A stretch of 64,000 nt of DNA from an uncultured Ignavibacteriota bacterium (GTDB lineage: Bacteria; Bacteroidota; Ignavibacteria; Palsa-1295): positions 124,001-188,000 of the forward strand of contig CAIUMP010000062.1 of assembly GCA_903900335.1 (NCBI GenBank), read 5' to 3'. The notes below the pieces were generated by a model. That model did no database searches. It was not told where the DNA came from and saw only the letters and a list, made by a program, of their open reading frames with translations. Within the stretch, counting starts at the first letter, position 1; every line of letters starts with the position of its first letter. The translations under genes and the position numbers were made by a program. Positions 50,689 through 58,988 of this stretch are shown piece after piece.

Positions 50689-51666
50689 ATGCCCTTTGCC
50701 CGTTGGAAGAATCAATCAGCCATAATCGCAACGATCTGTGTCGTTGGGCTCGGCGTGCTCCTAAGTTCGCAGCACCGAGTGCGGTTGATCTTTGGCTCCT
50801 ATAAGGAAATTGACTCGGTCGCCCAGTTTGATGCGCGATTGAGCGAGCCCGGTGAGATGCGCTTCATGCCCGGAGTTTCAATTGATTCTTCTGTTCAACA
50901 ACTCGGATTCACAGCGGCGGTATCCATTCTTTCGGATTTCGTTCGACAGCATCCGCCCGCAGATGGGGACGATCTTCCAGCAATAGACGACCCGGATAGT
51001 TGCACCGCATATCTTGCGCAAGGACGTAAGCTGCATTGCTACAATGTGGACATATGCGCTTGCCAGCTTTTGGCTCGGCAGGGAATACCAGCACGAATGT
51101 GGGACATGAATGGCCCTACCGAACTCGGTGGATTTGGTCACAATCTGCTTGAAGTCAGAGACGGGGAGAGGGGTACGTGGAGAGTTCTCGACCCATACTA
51201 CCGTTGCTTCTTCACCCTTGGCTCCGATTCGATTCCCATCGGCTTTTCGCTGCTTCGCCGTTCACTGCTGGCCTCGGACACATCTCTGCACATCGTTAGA
51301 TATGTTAGCTCGGATAAGGATCGCCCGACAGCCAATATTCTAGCCGAACTTCGCTACCTTGCGCCATGTGCTATGGTTCACGCGAATAACGATTTCCGCT
51401 CGCGTTTTGATCATCGATATGGCATTTTTATGCCCCTTTCCAGCCTGCTCGACCACCTCCCTTTACGAGCAACCCGGGGAGTCCGGATGATAATGCTAGG
51501 TTCTTCAGATAGGCGATTTATCATCCATGACAAGGAAAGCCCTAATTTTCCTATTACCACTTTGAAACTGACCTTCCAGTTTCTAGCGATCTTGCTTTTG
51601 GGAAGCGGCGGCCTATTCCTATCTAGGCTGATCGTTGTGCGACGAACTGGATTGAGTAGAAAATAA
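50689..51666 (+). CDS. Transglutaminase-like membrane-anchored protein
   Basis: 325 residues from the ATG at 50689; a TTG at 50662 is also in frame. N-terminal hydrophobic segment (SAIIATICVVGLGVLLSS) and a second one near the C-terminus (LTFQFLAILLLGSGGLFLSRLIVV), so a domain lies between two anchors. Centre: Cys117 in LHCYNVD, His151 in GFGHNLLEV, Asp168 in WRVLDPYY. These form the Cys-His-Asp triad of the transglutaminase-like superfamily. It could be a peptidase or crosslinking enzyme in the periplasm. Starts 48 bp after recG. Confidence 0.6.
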   Translation: MPFARWKNQSAIIATICVVGLGVLLSSQHRVRLIFGSYKEIDSVAQFDARLSEPGEMRFMPGVSIDSSVQQLGFTAAVSILSDFVRQHPPADGDDLPAIDDPDSCTAYLAQGRKLHCYNVDICACQLLARQGIPARMWDMNGPTELGGFGHNLLEVRDGERGTWRVLDPYYRCFFTLGSDSIPIGFSLLRRSLLASDTSLHIVRYVSSDKDRPTANILAELRYLAPCAMVHANNDFRSRFDHRYGIFMPLSSLLDHLPLRATRGVRMIMLGSSDRRFIIHDKESPNFPITTLKLTFQFLAILLLGSGGLFLSRLIVVRRTGLSRK

Positions 51667-51725
51667 GTAGGAATATTCGAAGATTCGGGTGTAACTTCTG
51701 CCTGTTCGATGGGTTCTTATCCATA

Positions 51726-51775
51726 GAGGGGGCGCTCTAACTGGCACCCCTCCTAACGAAGCTCGCAAGAGCTTC
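51726..51775 (+). ncRNA. Two tandem hairpins, possible structured RNA
   Basis: GAGGGG...CCCCTC (51726-51731/51747-51752) and GAAGCTC-GCAA-GAGCTTC (51758-51775), the latter with a GNRA tetraloop. In the gap between two genes, with no T-tract after either. Low confidence as an RNA. Confidence 0.25.
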
Positions 51776-51870
51776 TGGTCATCGCAGAAAAGGCGAGTTT
51801 CACGAATTCGCTTCTTTTGGACAACGGTCGTTAAATGCAAAACTCTCTATTATTTTGAAGAGGTACTATT

Positions 51871-52206
51871 ATGAGTACTCGATACAAACTCGGAATCGCG
51901 GTCCTTCTCGGTGCGATAGGACTCGCAAGTTGCTATGATATCGGACCTGAAAAGGCCTCGGGACAAGCAAAGCTCGCAACAATACCGGTTTCGATCGGAG
52001 GCGAAGTCGTTTTTCGCGAACGTGATGGTGGATTTTTTGGGATCTTAGCCGATAACGGTCGCCAATATGAACCCGCCAATCTTGACCCAGCCTTTCACAA
52101 GGAGGGGCTACGTCTTAAGTTGACGGGGCAGTTGGATACACTCCATCTTGGGAAACACCAGTGGGGTAATCCTATTGAGCTGGAGTTCGTCAAGGCCCAG
52201 ATGTAA
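51871..52206 (+). CDS. Small lipoprotein with OB-like fold, unknown
   Basis: 111 residues. Lipoprotein signal MSTRYKLGIAVLLGAIGLASC with lipobox LASC at 18-21. The mature domain (GGFFGILADNGRQYEPANLDPAFHKEGLRLKLTGQL...GNPIELEFVKAQM) is an all-beta, OB-like pattern seen in small exported domains of Bacteroidetes. It has an AAGAGG stretch 9 bases before the ATG, one of few Shine-Dalgarno-like sites in the window. Confidence 0.65.
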   Translation: MSTRYKLGIAVLLGAIGLASCYDIGPEKASGQAKLATIPVSIGGEVVFRERDGGFFGILADNGRQYEPANLDPAFHKEGLRLKLTGQLDTLHLGKHQWGNPIELEFVKAQM

Positions 52207-52373
52207 CACCTACGGCTACTTCATTCTTTTCACATCACCCTCCCGAGTTGGTAGGGTGTGCTGCAAGGCTTGTGCCGCCGGATAAGGCGTAATCAGGTTC
52301 CGAGCGGAGACGGAATTGAACCTTCCAGCCGCCACGCTGCTTTAGTGTTTTTCGACCATTCGAGCGACACTCT

Positions 52374-53336
52374 ATGCGTGAACTACGGATTGCATCATTC
52401 TTTTTTCTAGCGGCCTTCGCACTGAGCCCGTGGAGTAGCCCAGCATCGTCCCTTCTCCTAGGGTTAGCATTTGCATTGACGCTCACTAACCCTTTTTCAA
52501 AGCAATCGAAACTCGTTTCAAAATATACGCTTCAGGCGGCTGTAGTCGGGCTTGGATTCGGGTTGGATCTCAACACCATCTGGCGGGTAGGGAGTCAGGG
52601 ATTCATACTTACGCTGGTAACGATCAGCTTAACCCTTGCACTCGGAATGCTTATTGGCTTAGCACTCAAGGTTGAGCGCAAATCCGCAATGCTGATTTCC
52701 GTAGGCACCGCGATCTGCGGTGGCAGCGCCATTGCGGCAGTAGGTCCTGTTATCAAAGCTAGTGACGAGGAGATGTCCGTTTCGCTTGGTACAGTGTTCA
52801 TTTTGAATGCGATCGCTCTCTTTGTCTTTCCGATGATCGGGCATTGGGGCGGAATGTCTGAGAATGCCTTTGGGCTGTGGGCCGCTTTGGCAATTCACGA
52901 CACTTCGAGCGTGGTTGGCGCTGCCTCGGCATACGGCAAACATGCTTTGGAAACCGGAACAACTGTCAAGCTCACGCGAGCCTTGTGGATCATTCCCGTT
53001 GCATTCATCTTTGCGTATCTGCAGCAGCAGTTCGATGTGAAGCACAATGCTCATGACGGTACGAAGAAGCCAAAGGTACAGATCCCATGGTTCATTGGCC
53101 TGTTTGTGATCGCTTCCGTTGTTCGTTCGCTCTTGCCTGGTCAGGAGCAGGTCTTCGCCGGAATAATCGTCACGGCAAAGGCGCTACTTTCTCTAACTCT
53201 TTTCTTGATTGGGGTGGGGCTATCGCGGGCTGCGCTAAAAAAGGTCGGTGTCAGGCCGCTGGCGGCCGGTGTTATCTTGTGGGTGATCGTTGCCGTTGCA
53301 AGCTTCACGGCCATCATGAGCTTCCAAGTGCAGTAA
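52374..53336 (+). CDS. YeiH-family (UPF0324) membrane transporter
   Basis: 320 residues with about 9-10 hydrophobic helices. Family signature GTAICGGSAIAAVGPV near 115-130, AIHDTSSVVGAASAYG, and the polar kink GLGFGLDL. Related YeiH proteins are annotated as putative sulfate exporters; the true substrate is not known from sequence. Upstream 167 bp contain several hairpins (for example ACCCT/AGGGT, and GGTTCCG/CGGAATT with G-U pairs) that could form a structured leader. Confidence 0.85.
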   Translation: MRELRIASFFFLAAFALSPWSSPASSLLLGLAFALTLTNPFSKQSKLVSKYTLQAAVVGLGFGLDLNTIWRVGSQGFILTLVTISLTLALGMLIGLALKVERKSAMLISVGTAICGGSAIAAVGPVIKASDEEMSVSLGTVFILNAIALFVFPMIGHWGGMSENAFGLWAALAIHDTSSVVGAASAYGKHALETGTTVKLTRALWIIPVAFIFAYLQQQFDVKHNAHDGTKKPKVQIPWFIGLFVIASVVRSLLPGQEQVFAGIIVTAKALLSLTLFLIGVGLSRAALKKVGVRPLAAGVILWVIVAVASFTAIMSFQVQ

Positions 53337-53376
53337 GAGTTGAAGGGGCGCCGTAGATCAAAACCCTTCCATCGTC

Positions 53377-53640
53377 TCAATCCGATTTGGGGCCTGCATC
53401 CCGAAGTTCTTTCTCAATTCGTGTAAGATCCCCAGGCTCCATGGTTGTCGTACCCATGGAGTGACCCTGCCATGCACCATAGATCACGGGCGGTGGAATC
53501 GGGGGCTCGTCGGCAGGCGGCGTGCCATTGTCGCGATAGTAGAGTGAGCCGTGTTTTTTTACGGAATACCAGATCCCGATGATGGTGAGTACAGAAACGA
53601 GAATAATGACAAACCCGAAGATGAAATCCCAGCTATCCAT
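53377..53640 (-). CDS. Small single-pass membrane protein
   Basis: 87 residues. A single N-terminal transmembrane helix (FIFGFVIILVSVLTIIGIW), then a basic stretch (KKHG), a Pro-rich segment (PADEPPIPPPV), and a charged C-terminal helix (LTRIEKELRD). No family recognised. It is well formed, with a clean ATG and convergent neighbour, so likely a real gene. Confidence 0.55.
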   Translation of the reverse strand: MDSWDFIFGFVIILVSVLTIIGIWYSVKKHGSLYYRDNGTPPADEPPIPPPVIYGAWQGHSMGTTTMEPGDLTRIEKELRDAGPKSD

Positions 53641-53816
53641 GGTATGTAAGTGTCAAATTGTTCGAACCGGGGGGTAACAGTAATTTTGGCCATTCAGATA
53701 CCGGGCCTTCAATTATTTCCGATTTCTCTTATCACACAATGCATCGCATGGCAGAACCGTCAAAATTATGACGGTGTTGAATCCGGGATCCTCACAATTT
53801 CAGAGCACTATCACGC

Positions 53817-56800
53817 ATGAATCGAATACTCGTCCCGACCCTTTTGATCGTAAGCCTCTGGCTGGCTCCCTCCGCGAAGGCACAGCTTTTCGGAGAGCTA
53901 AATCGACCGCTTAAGTCCAGCACAATGCCCGAGTGGGCGAATCTGCTCTATGTAGAGCCAGTCAGTATCTTCCAGATCGATAGCGCGCTTGCCGCCTATC
54001 AACGGACGCATGCCCCAGAGAAGAATCTCTACACAAAGTACTACAAACGGTGGCGTCACCTTGCCGAGAACTACATTCAGCAGGATGGAACCCTGAAGAC
54101 GGCCTCGCCAGACGAGCTTGAGCGGCAGTATCGGCCTCGCACGGCGAAAGCCGCACAAGTGCAAGGAGGCAGTGCGTGGACGAACATCTCGATGAACACC
54201 TATCCGCCAGGACAGGACACAAGCTGTCCATGGCAGGCGAATATCTACGGCTTCGCGATTGCACCCTCCGATCCGAGTATTCTCGTTGCTGGATCTGAAC
54301 CTGGTGGCATTTATAGAACGACTGACAAAGGACTTAACTGGACGCAGATCGGAAAGGACTACCTCCTTCAGACCGAAGCAATCGCGATCCATCCCAAAGA
54401 CCCGAACACGATTTACATCGGGACGAGCGGGGCAATTCGCAAATCAACCGATGCGGGAGCAACGTGGAAATCAGTCTTTACACTCGCGAATGTGTGGAGC
54501 TATCGAATCGTGATTTCGCCGAGCGATCCTAATATCGTCATTGCAGCTACGAACGCTGGGCTGTATCGCTCGATGGATGGCGGTGCTTCGTGGAATGCTA
54601 TCTTGAACACCGCGACATGCGAATTGGCGCTGAATCCCACCGACCCAACGGTCGTCTATGCCATGGTAATGGATGCAGCGAAGATTCACTACCAGTTCTG
54701 GAAGTCGATGGACGCAGGAGCAACCTTTACGCTCAAGTCAACCGGCTGGTACACCGACAGTTCCAACGCTGGTGGGAGAATGACTGTCTCTGTCGCAGAT
54801 CCTCAGAGAGTTTACGCGGTGCTTTTGACGCCGAAGAATCCGCAAATATTGCGGAGTAATGATGCCGGAGAATCCTGGCTCATTATGGCGACAGGCAAGA
54901 CCGATAGCCTGCCATTGACGAATGGTCAAGGATACTATGATCTCTCCATTCTGGCTTCGCCGCAGAACGCTGACAATTTGATCGTCGCAACCACGACGGC
55001 GTATCGGAGTACGAATGGCGGACAATCTTTCACTACACTTGGAGGCTATAGTGGTCCATTTCCGATCCACCCCGATATTCAGGACATGCACGCCATCGGC
55101 AACGACACCTGGATCTCGACGGATGGCGGGATGACGCTATCGACAGACTTTTTCGCGAGCCCCGGTAATGCTCATGCACGAGTTCGAGGGATAGATGGCT
55201 CGGACTTCTGGGGATTTGATGCTGGTTGGAATCAGGATATCATGGTTGGGGGCCGCTATCACAATGGCAATACGGCGATCAGCGAGAAGTATGGCGGACG
55301 CTTCATGAGAATGGGAGGTGGGGAAGCTCCGACCGGCTACGTGAACCCAATGCGGCCGAATATCACCTATTTCTCTGATATCGGCGCGTACATCATTCCA
55401 GATACCTTCTCCAGCACGTTGAGCAACGTCGCCATTGGCAAGTGGCCGAATGAGAGCTACTATCAATTGGAGTGCAGCCGCATGGCATGGGATCCGCGCT
55501 GTTACAACACCGTGTGGATCGGAGCTAAGAACTCTTTATGGCGTAGCACAAATGGAGGGGCAGCGTACGATTCCATATTTGGTGTCAAGGACACCACCGC
55601 ATGGGTGGAGCACATCGAGATCGCAAGAAGCAATCCTGATTACATGTACGTCACCGTGCGCTCGAACACAACCTATGACGGGTGGATATGGAAATCGAAG
55701 GATGGCGGCACGACGTGGGATACACTGAGCAAGTTTCCCGGCACAAGTGGCAGCGAACGCCGTGTCATGAACATTGCCGTCAGCGGGACGGACGAGAATG
55801 AGATTTGGGCAGGTCTGAAGAATGGAGGAAAGACGAACAAAGTTTTTCATTCCACGGATGGCGGAAAGACTTGGGAAAACCTAACCACGGCAACACTTGC
55901 CAATTCTTCTATTTCAGATATTCTCCACCAAATTGGCACGGATGGTGGAGTCTATGTTTCTGCTGCTGGGGGGCAAGTTTTTTATCGCAATCATACTCTA
56001 AGTGATTGGCAGCCGTTTTACACAGGATTGCCAGTCGGTGAGGCGACTCGTGCGCTGAAGCCGCTTTATCGTGATGGTAAGTTGCGTGCCGGGTCCAACC
56101 TGGGCATCTGGGAGAGTGCATTTTACGAGCCATCGAAACCCGTCGCCCAACCAATGGTGGATAAACTCACGAGCGCTTGCATTCGGGATACGTTCTACTT
56201 CGATGACTACTCATCGCTACTCTACGATAACCAGACGTGGCAGTGGAGTTTTCCCGGAGCGTCATTTACCTCGTCTAGTTCTGTGAGGAATCCGAAAGTC
56301 GTCTACGCCGTACCAGGAAAGTACTCAGTGACGCTGACAGTCGCGAATACATTCGGAACCAGCACGCGCACCATTACGAATATGGTCACCGTACTCCCAA
56401 GCCAGTGTGGCGTGGATTCCTTCGCCAATGCGGCCCTGGACCTCACTCCTGCAAATTCCTCCGCATCCATTAGTGCGATACCAGCGATGGCAGGAGACAC
56501 CGCCTTCACGATCAGCGCGTGGGTAAAGCTCGCGCATGTACAGAAGTCATTCTCACAGATCGTGAGCAATTGGTCTAGCAATGTTGGCTTCTCCTTTGGA
56601 TTTGCGTTTGAAGGCTATAAGGCGAATACGAATCTCACCTTCTACTGGCAGAAGGTACCCTATCAACTCACCTCACCTTTTGATCTCGATACGAATGTCT
56701 GGACGAACGTGGCAATAACCGTTGAGCCTGATAAAGTTACCCTCTACAAGGACGGAGTGCCTTGGGTCTATCCTGGTAGCTTTCGAAATTTCGACCTCGC

Positions 56801-57806
56801 ATCCACTCCATTCGTCATCGGTAGCGGACTGCCGGGCCAAGGGGGCAGATTCGATGGTGTGATGGATGAACTGAAATTCTATAATCGCGCGCTCACAGCG
56901 CAGGAGATCCGCGAGAGGATGCACCTCATTTACCCTGCTGGGGAAACTGGTCTTGTTGCGTATTATCAGTTTGATGAGAAGAGTCCGTCGCTTATCTATG
57001 ATCGTACCGGAGATATGCACGCGGCCAGCAGCGGTGGACTGCGGGTTGCTTCCACGGCGCCGGTCGCGACGGGGACGAGCAGTCGGATACATGTCGCTTC
57101 GGCTGGCGTGCAGGACTTTACACAAACGGGAGTTGCGTTGCGCTATGGTGCAACCGATACACTTCCAAACAACGATGTGGTTGCTTACCGGCTTTTCGCG
57201 CAACCGGACTCGATACCCGAACTCACTGGGATTACAAAATTCACAAACAACTATTGGATCGTCCGCAACTGGGGGAAGAGCGCGAAGGGAAGTGACACCC
57301 TTCTCTTTAGTTCTATCGGTCAAATAAGCGGACACGACTCGGCAGATGAGGCGCAAAATTTACGTCTCTTCACGCGCCCGTCAAATGGATTTCGGAATAG
57401 TTGGCACTCCGCACCAGCAAGCGCGCTTCAGCAATTTGCTGTGACTCCCGCGACAGTTGGCTTTCCAATGACCGATAGTGGAAGCAGTTATGCACAGTTC
57501 ATTATCGGTACGATGGGTGATTCACCATTGGAGGTCTCGGCACTATCTGTGGCGATGTCAGAGGGTCTCCTTGGCGTCTATCCAAACCCGACAGATGGTG
57601 TAGCGACATTGACCCTCCGGAGCGGTGCCGCAGAAGGAATGCTTTCAGTTAGCGTCAAGGATATTCTTGGTAGGGAGCAACAGCGTTCTGTGCGTACCTG
57701 CACGCCTGAATCATCCGTCTCTTTGAAGATCGATCTTTCTAAACTACCTGCTGGCAGCTACGAGGTAACGGTCAATGGCCGATCTACTCTCATAATACGC
57801 AAGTAA
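53817..57806 (+). CDS. Giant T9SS-exported Asp-box/PKD/LamG protein
   Basis: 1329 residues. Signal peptide (NRILVPTLLIVSLWLAPSAKA). Residues ~120-760 form Asp-box propellers: TTDKGLNW, STDAGATW, SMDGGASW, SKDGGTTW, STDGGKTW and more, as in VPS10/sortilin-type and exo-glycosidase-like propellers. A PKD domain (~770-868, WQWSFPGASFTSSSS...YAVPGKYSVTLTV) is followed by a LamG/concanavalin-like domain (~868-1065, FTISAWVKL...GVMDELKFYNRALTAQEI). Then comes a linker, and a T9SS type A sorting domain (last 78 residues, LGVYPNPTDGVATL). Likely anchored at or released from the surface, perhaps binding polysaccharide. Alone in its transcription unit. Confidence 0.85.
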   Translation: MNRILVPTLLIVSLWLAPSAKAQLFGELNRPLKSSTMPEWANLLYVEPVSIFQIDSALAAYQRTHAPEKNLYTKYYKRWRHLAENYIQQDGTLKTASPDELERQYRPRTAKAAQVQGGSAWTNISMNTYPPGQDTSCPWQANIYGFAIAPSDPSILVAGSEPGGIYRTTDKGLNWTQIGKDYLLQTEAIAIHPKDPNTIYIGTSGAIRKSTDAGATWKSVFTLANVWSYRIVISPSDPNIVIAATNAGLYRSMDGGASWNAILNTATCELALNPTDPTVVYAMVMDAAKIHYQFWKSMDAGATFTLKSTGWYTDSSNAGGRMTVSVADPQRVYAVLLTPKNPQILRSNDAGESWLIMATGKTDSLPLTNGQGYYDLSILASPQNADNLIVATTTAYRSTNGGQSFTTLGGYSGPFPIHPDIQDMHAIGNDTWISTDGGMTLSTDFFASPGNAHARVRGIDGSDFWGFDAGWNQDIMVGGRYHNGNTAISEKYGGRFMRMGGGEAPTGYVNPMRPNITYFSDIGAYIIPDTFSSTLSNVAIGKWPNESYYQLECSRMAWDPRCYNTVWIGAKNSLWRSTNGGAAYDSIFGVKDTTAWVEHIEIARSNPDYMYVTVRSNTTYDGWIWKSKDGGTTWDTLSKFPGTSGSERRVMNIAVSGTDENEIWAGLKNGGKTNKVFHSTDGGKTWENLTTATLANSSISDILHQIGTDGGVYVSAAGGQVFYRNHTLSDWQPFYTGLPVGEATRALKPLYRDGKLRAGSNLGIWESAFYEPSKPVAQPMVDKLTSACIRDTFYFDDYSSLLYDNQTWQWSFPGASFTSSSSVRNPKVVYAVPGKYSVTLTVANTFGTSTRTITNMVTVLPSQCGVDSFANAALDLTPANSSASISAIPAMAGDTAFTISAWVKLAHVQKSFSQIVSNWSSNVGFSFGFAFEGYKANTNLTFYWQKVPYQLTSPFDLDTNVWTNVAITVEPDKVTLYKDGVPWVYPGSFRNFDLASTPFVIGSGLPGQGGRFDGVMDELKFYNRALTAQEIRERMHLIYPAGETGLVAYYQFDEKSPSLIYDRTGDMHAASSGGLRVASTAPVATGTSSRIHVASAGVQDFTQTGVALRYGATDTLPNNDVVAYRLFAQPDSIPELTGITKFTNNYWIVRNWGKSAKGSDTLLFSSIGQISGHDSADEAQNLRLFTRPSNGFRNSWHSAPASALQQFAVTPATVGFPMTDSGSSYAQFIIGTMGDSPLEVSALSVAMSEGLLGVYPNPTDGVATLTLRSGAAEGMLSVSVKDILGREQQRSVRTCTPESSVSLKIDLSKLPAGSYEVTVNGRSTLIIRK

Positions 57807-57816
57807 GCGAGCAAAT

Positions 57817-57854
57817 GAAAATAGAAAAGCCCGTGATGTAGGTATCACGGGCTT
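57817..57854 (-). terminator. Terminator of korB
   Basis: AAGCCCGTGAT / ATCACGGGCTT, 11-bp stem, followed on the minus strand by TTTCTATTTTC. It lies 18 bp past the korB stop. Confidence 0.75.
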
Positions 57855-57872
57855 GGGGTATTGGGATATTTC

Positions 57873-58928
57873 TTATCTAAAGTCTTCCATCAAGCTGTCC
57901 AGTGCGCTTTTGCCTGGGCAGAGGGTGTCGTACGGTAGCGTGCTAAGCGGGGTCTCGGTTGTGTCCATGACATCGTGCATATCGGCGGACGATTCGTCGA
58001 TGTACAAAAGGCCGGTCGGTACTTTCCCTTCGCTTAGATGTTCCTGTACGTAGGAGAAGACCTTTGCGCGGTCCGTAGGGTCGTAGCCATCCGGAGTACG
58101 GGTAAACTGCATGACGGAGCCGTCGTGCATCGTAACTGCGGTCAGGCCGTTCTTCTTGATGTTCGCGGTGATCTCGTCAGCACCGATGACGAAGTTCGAT
58201 TCAGTAGCAGAGAACTCGTGTTTGCGCGTATAGGCGTAGCTCTTTGTCGATCCCTCGTGGTCGTTGAACGTAACGCAGGGGGAGATCACGTCGATCAACG
58301 CCAGGCCGTTGTGCTTCATCCCTGCCTGAATAAGCGGGATCAACTGCTCCTTATCCCCTGAAAAGCTACGCGCTATGAATGTCGCGCCGAGGCTCAGCCC
58401 CAGAAGAATGGGATCAATCGGGGATGTGCGGTTTGCTTCACCCTTCTTACTCTTGGAGCCAACGTCAGCGGAAGCCGAGAATTGTCCTTTCGTAAGACCG
58501 TACACGCCATTATTCTCGATGATATAGACCATGTTGAGATTGCGTCGGATGACATGGCCCATCTGTCCAAGACCGATGGAGAGGGAATCGCCGTCGCCTG
58601 AGATTCCGATGGCAACCAGCGAGCGATTCGCTGCGCCAGCACCGGTCGCGATCGCTGGCATACGTCCGTGCGCTGAGTTAAAACCGTGCGCACCGCCTAC
58701 AAAATAGGTCGGAGTCTTCGATGAGCACCCGATACCTGAGAACTTGCCGATCATGTGAGGTGGAAGTGACAACTCCCAGACAGCACGAATGATGGCGGCC
58801 GTCACGGAGTCATGTCCGCAACCGGCACACAGTGTTGACATAGCGCCCTCATAAGCGCGAACGGTGAGACCCAGTGCGTTTTTGGCTAGACTGGGATGAG
58901 TAACGATTGGTTTTGCGATTGAAGGCAT
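57873..58928 (-). CDS. korB: 2-oxoglutarate:ferredoxin oxidoreductase, beta subunit
   Basis: 351 residues. TPP-binding subunit that, with KorA, converts 2-oxoglutarate and CoA to succinyl-CoA while reducing ferredoxin (or the reverse). Cluster cysteines C34, C37 (CAGCGH), C68 and C218 fit the single 4Fe-4S site of two-subunit OFORs. TPP motif GDGDS (111-115) and ENNGVYGLTKGQ. The 60-bp gap behind korA fits one operon. A terminator follows. Confidence 0.93.
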   Translation of the reverse strand: MPSIAKPIVTHPSLAKNALGLTVRAYEGAMSTLCAGCGHDSVTAAIIRAVWELSLPPHMIGKFSGIGCSSKTPTYFVGGAHGFNSAHGRMPAIATGAGAANRSLVAIGISGDGDSLSIGLGQMGHVIRRNLNMVYIIENNGVYGLTKGQFSASADVGSKSKKGEANRTSPIDPILLGLSLGATFIARSFSGDKEQLIPLIQAGMKHNGLALIDVISPCVTFNDHEGSTKSYAYTRKHEFSATESNFVIGADEITANIKKNGLTAVTMHDGSVMQFTRTPDGYDPTDRAKVFSYVQEHLSEGKVPTGLLYIDESSADMHDVMDTTETPLSTLPYDTLCPGKSALDSLMEDFR

Positions 58929-58988
58929 CTCGGAAAATTATGAAGTAAAAATGATGAATTCTGAAAAGGGGAGCGTAGAGCACTTCCC

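Noticed and set aside
52285-52335. Possible tRNA fragment on the minus strand
   Set aside because: A T-arm-like GGTTCAATTCC is present, but the stem has a mismatch and no anticodon arm or acceptor stem could be built.
56673-57356. 227-codon minus-strand frame inside the giant T9SS gene
   Set aside because: Antisense shadow of a well-supported coding region; Arg-rich and without any motif.
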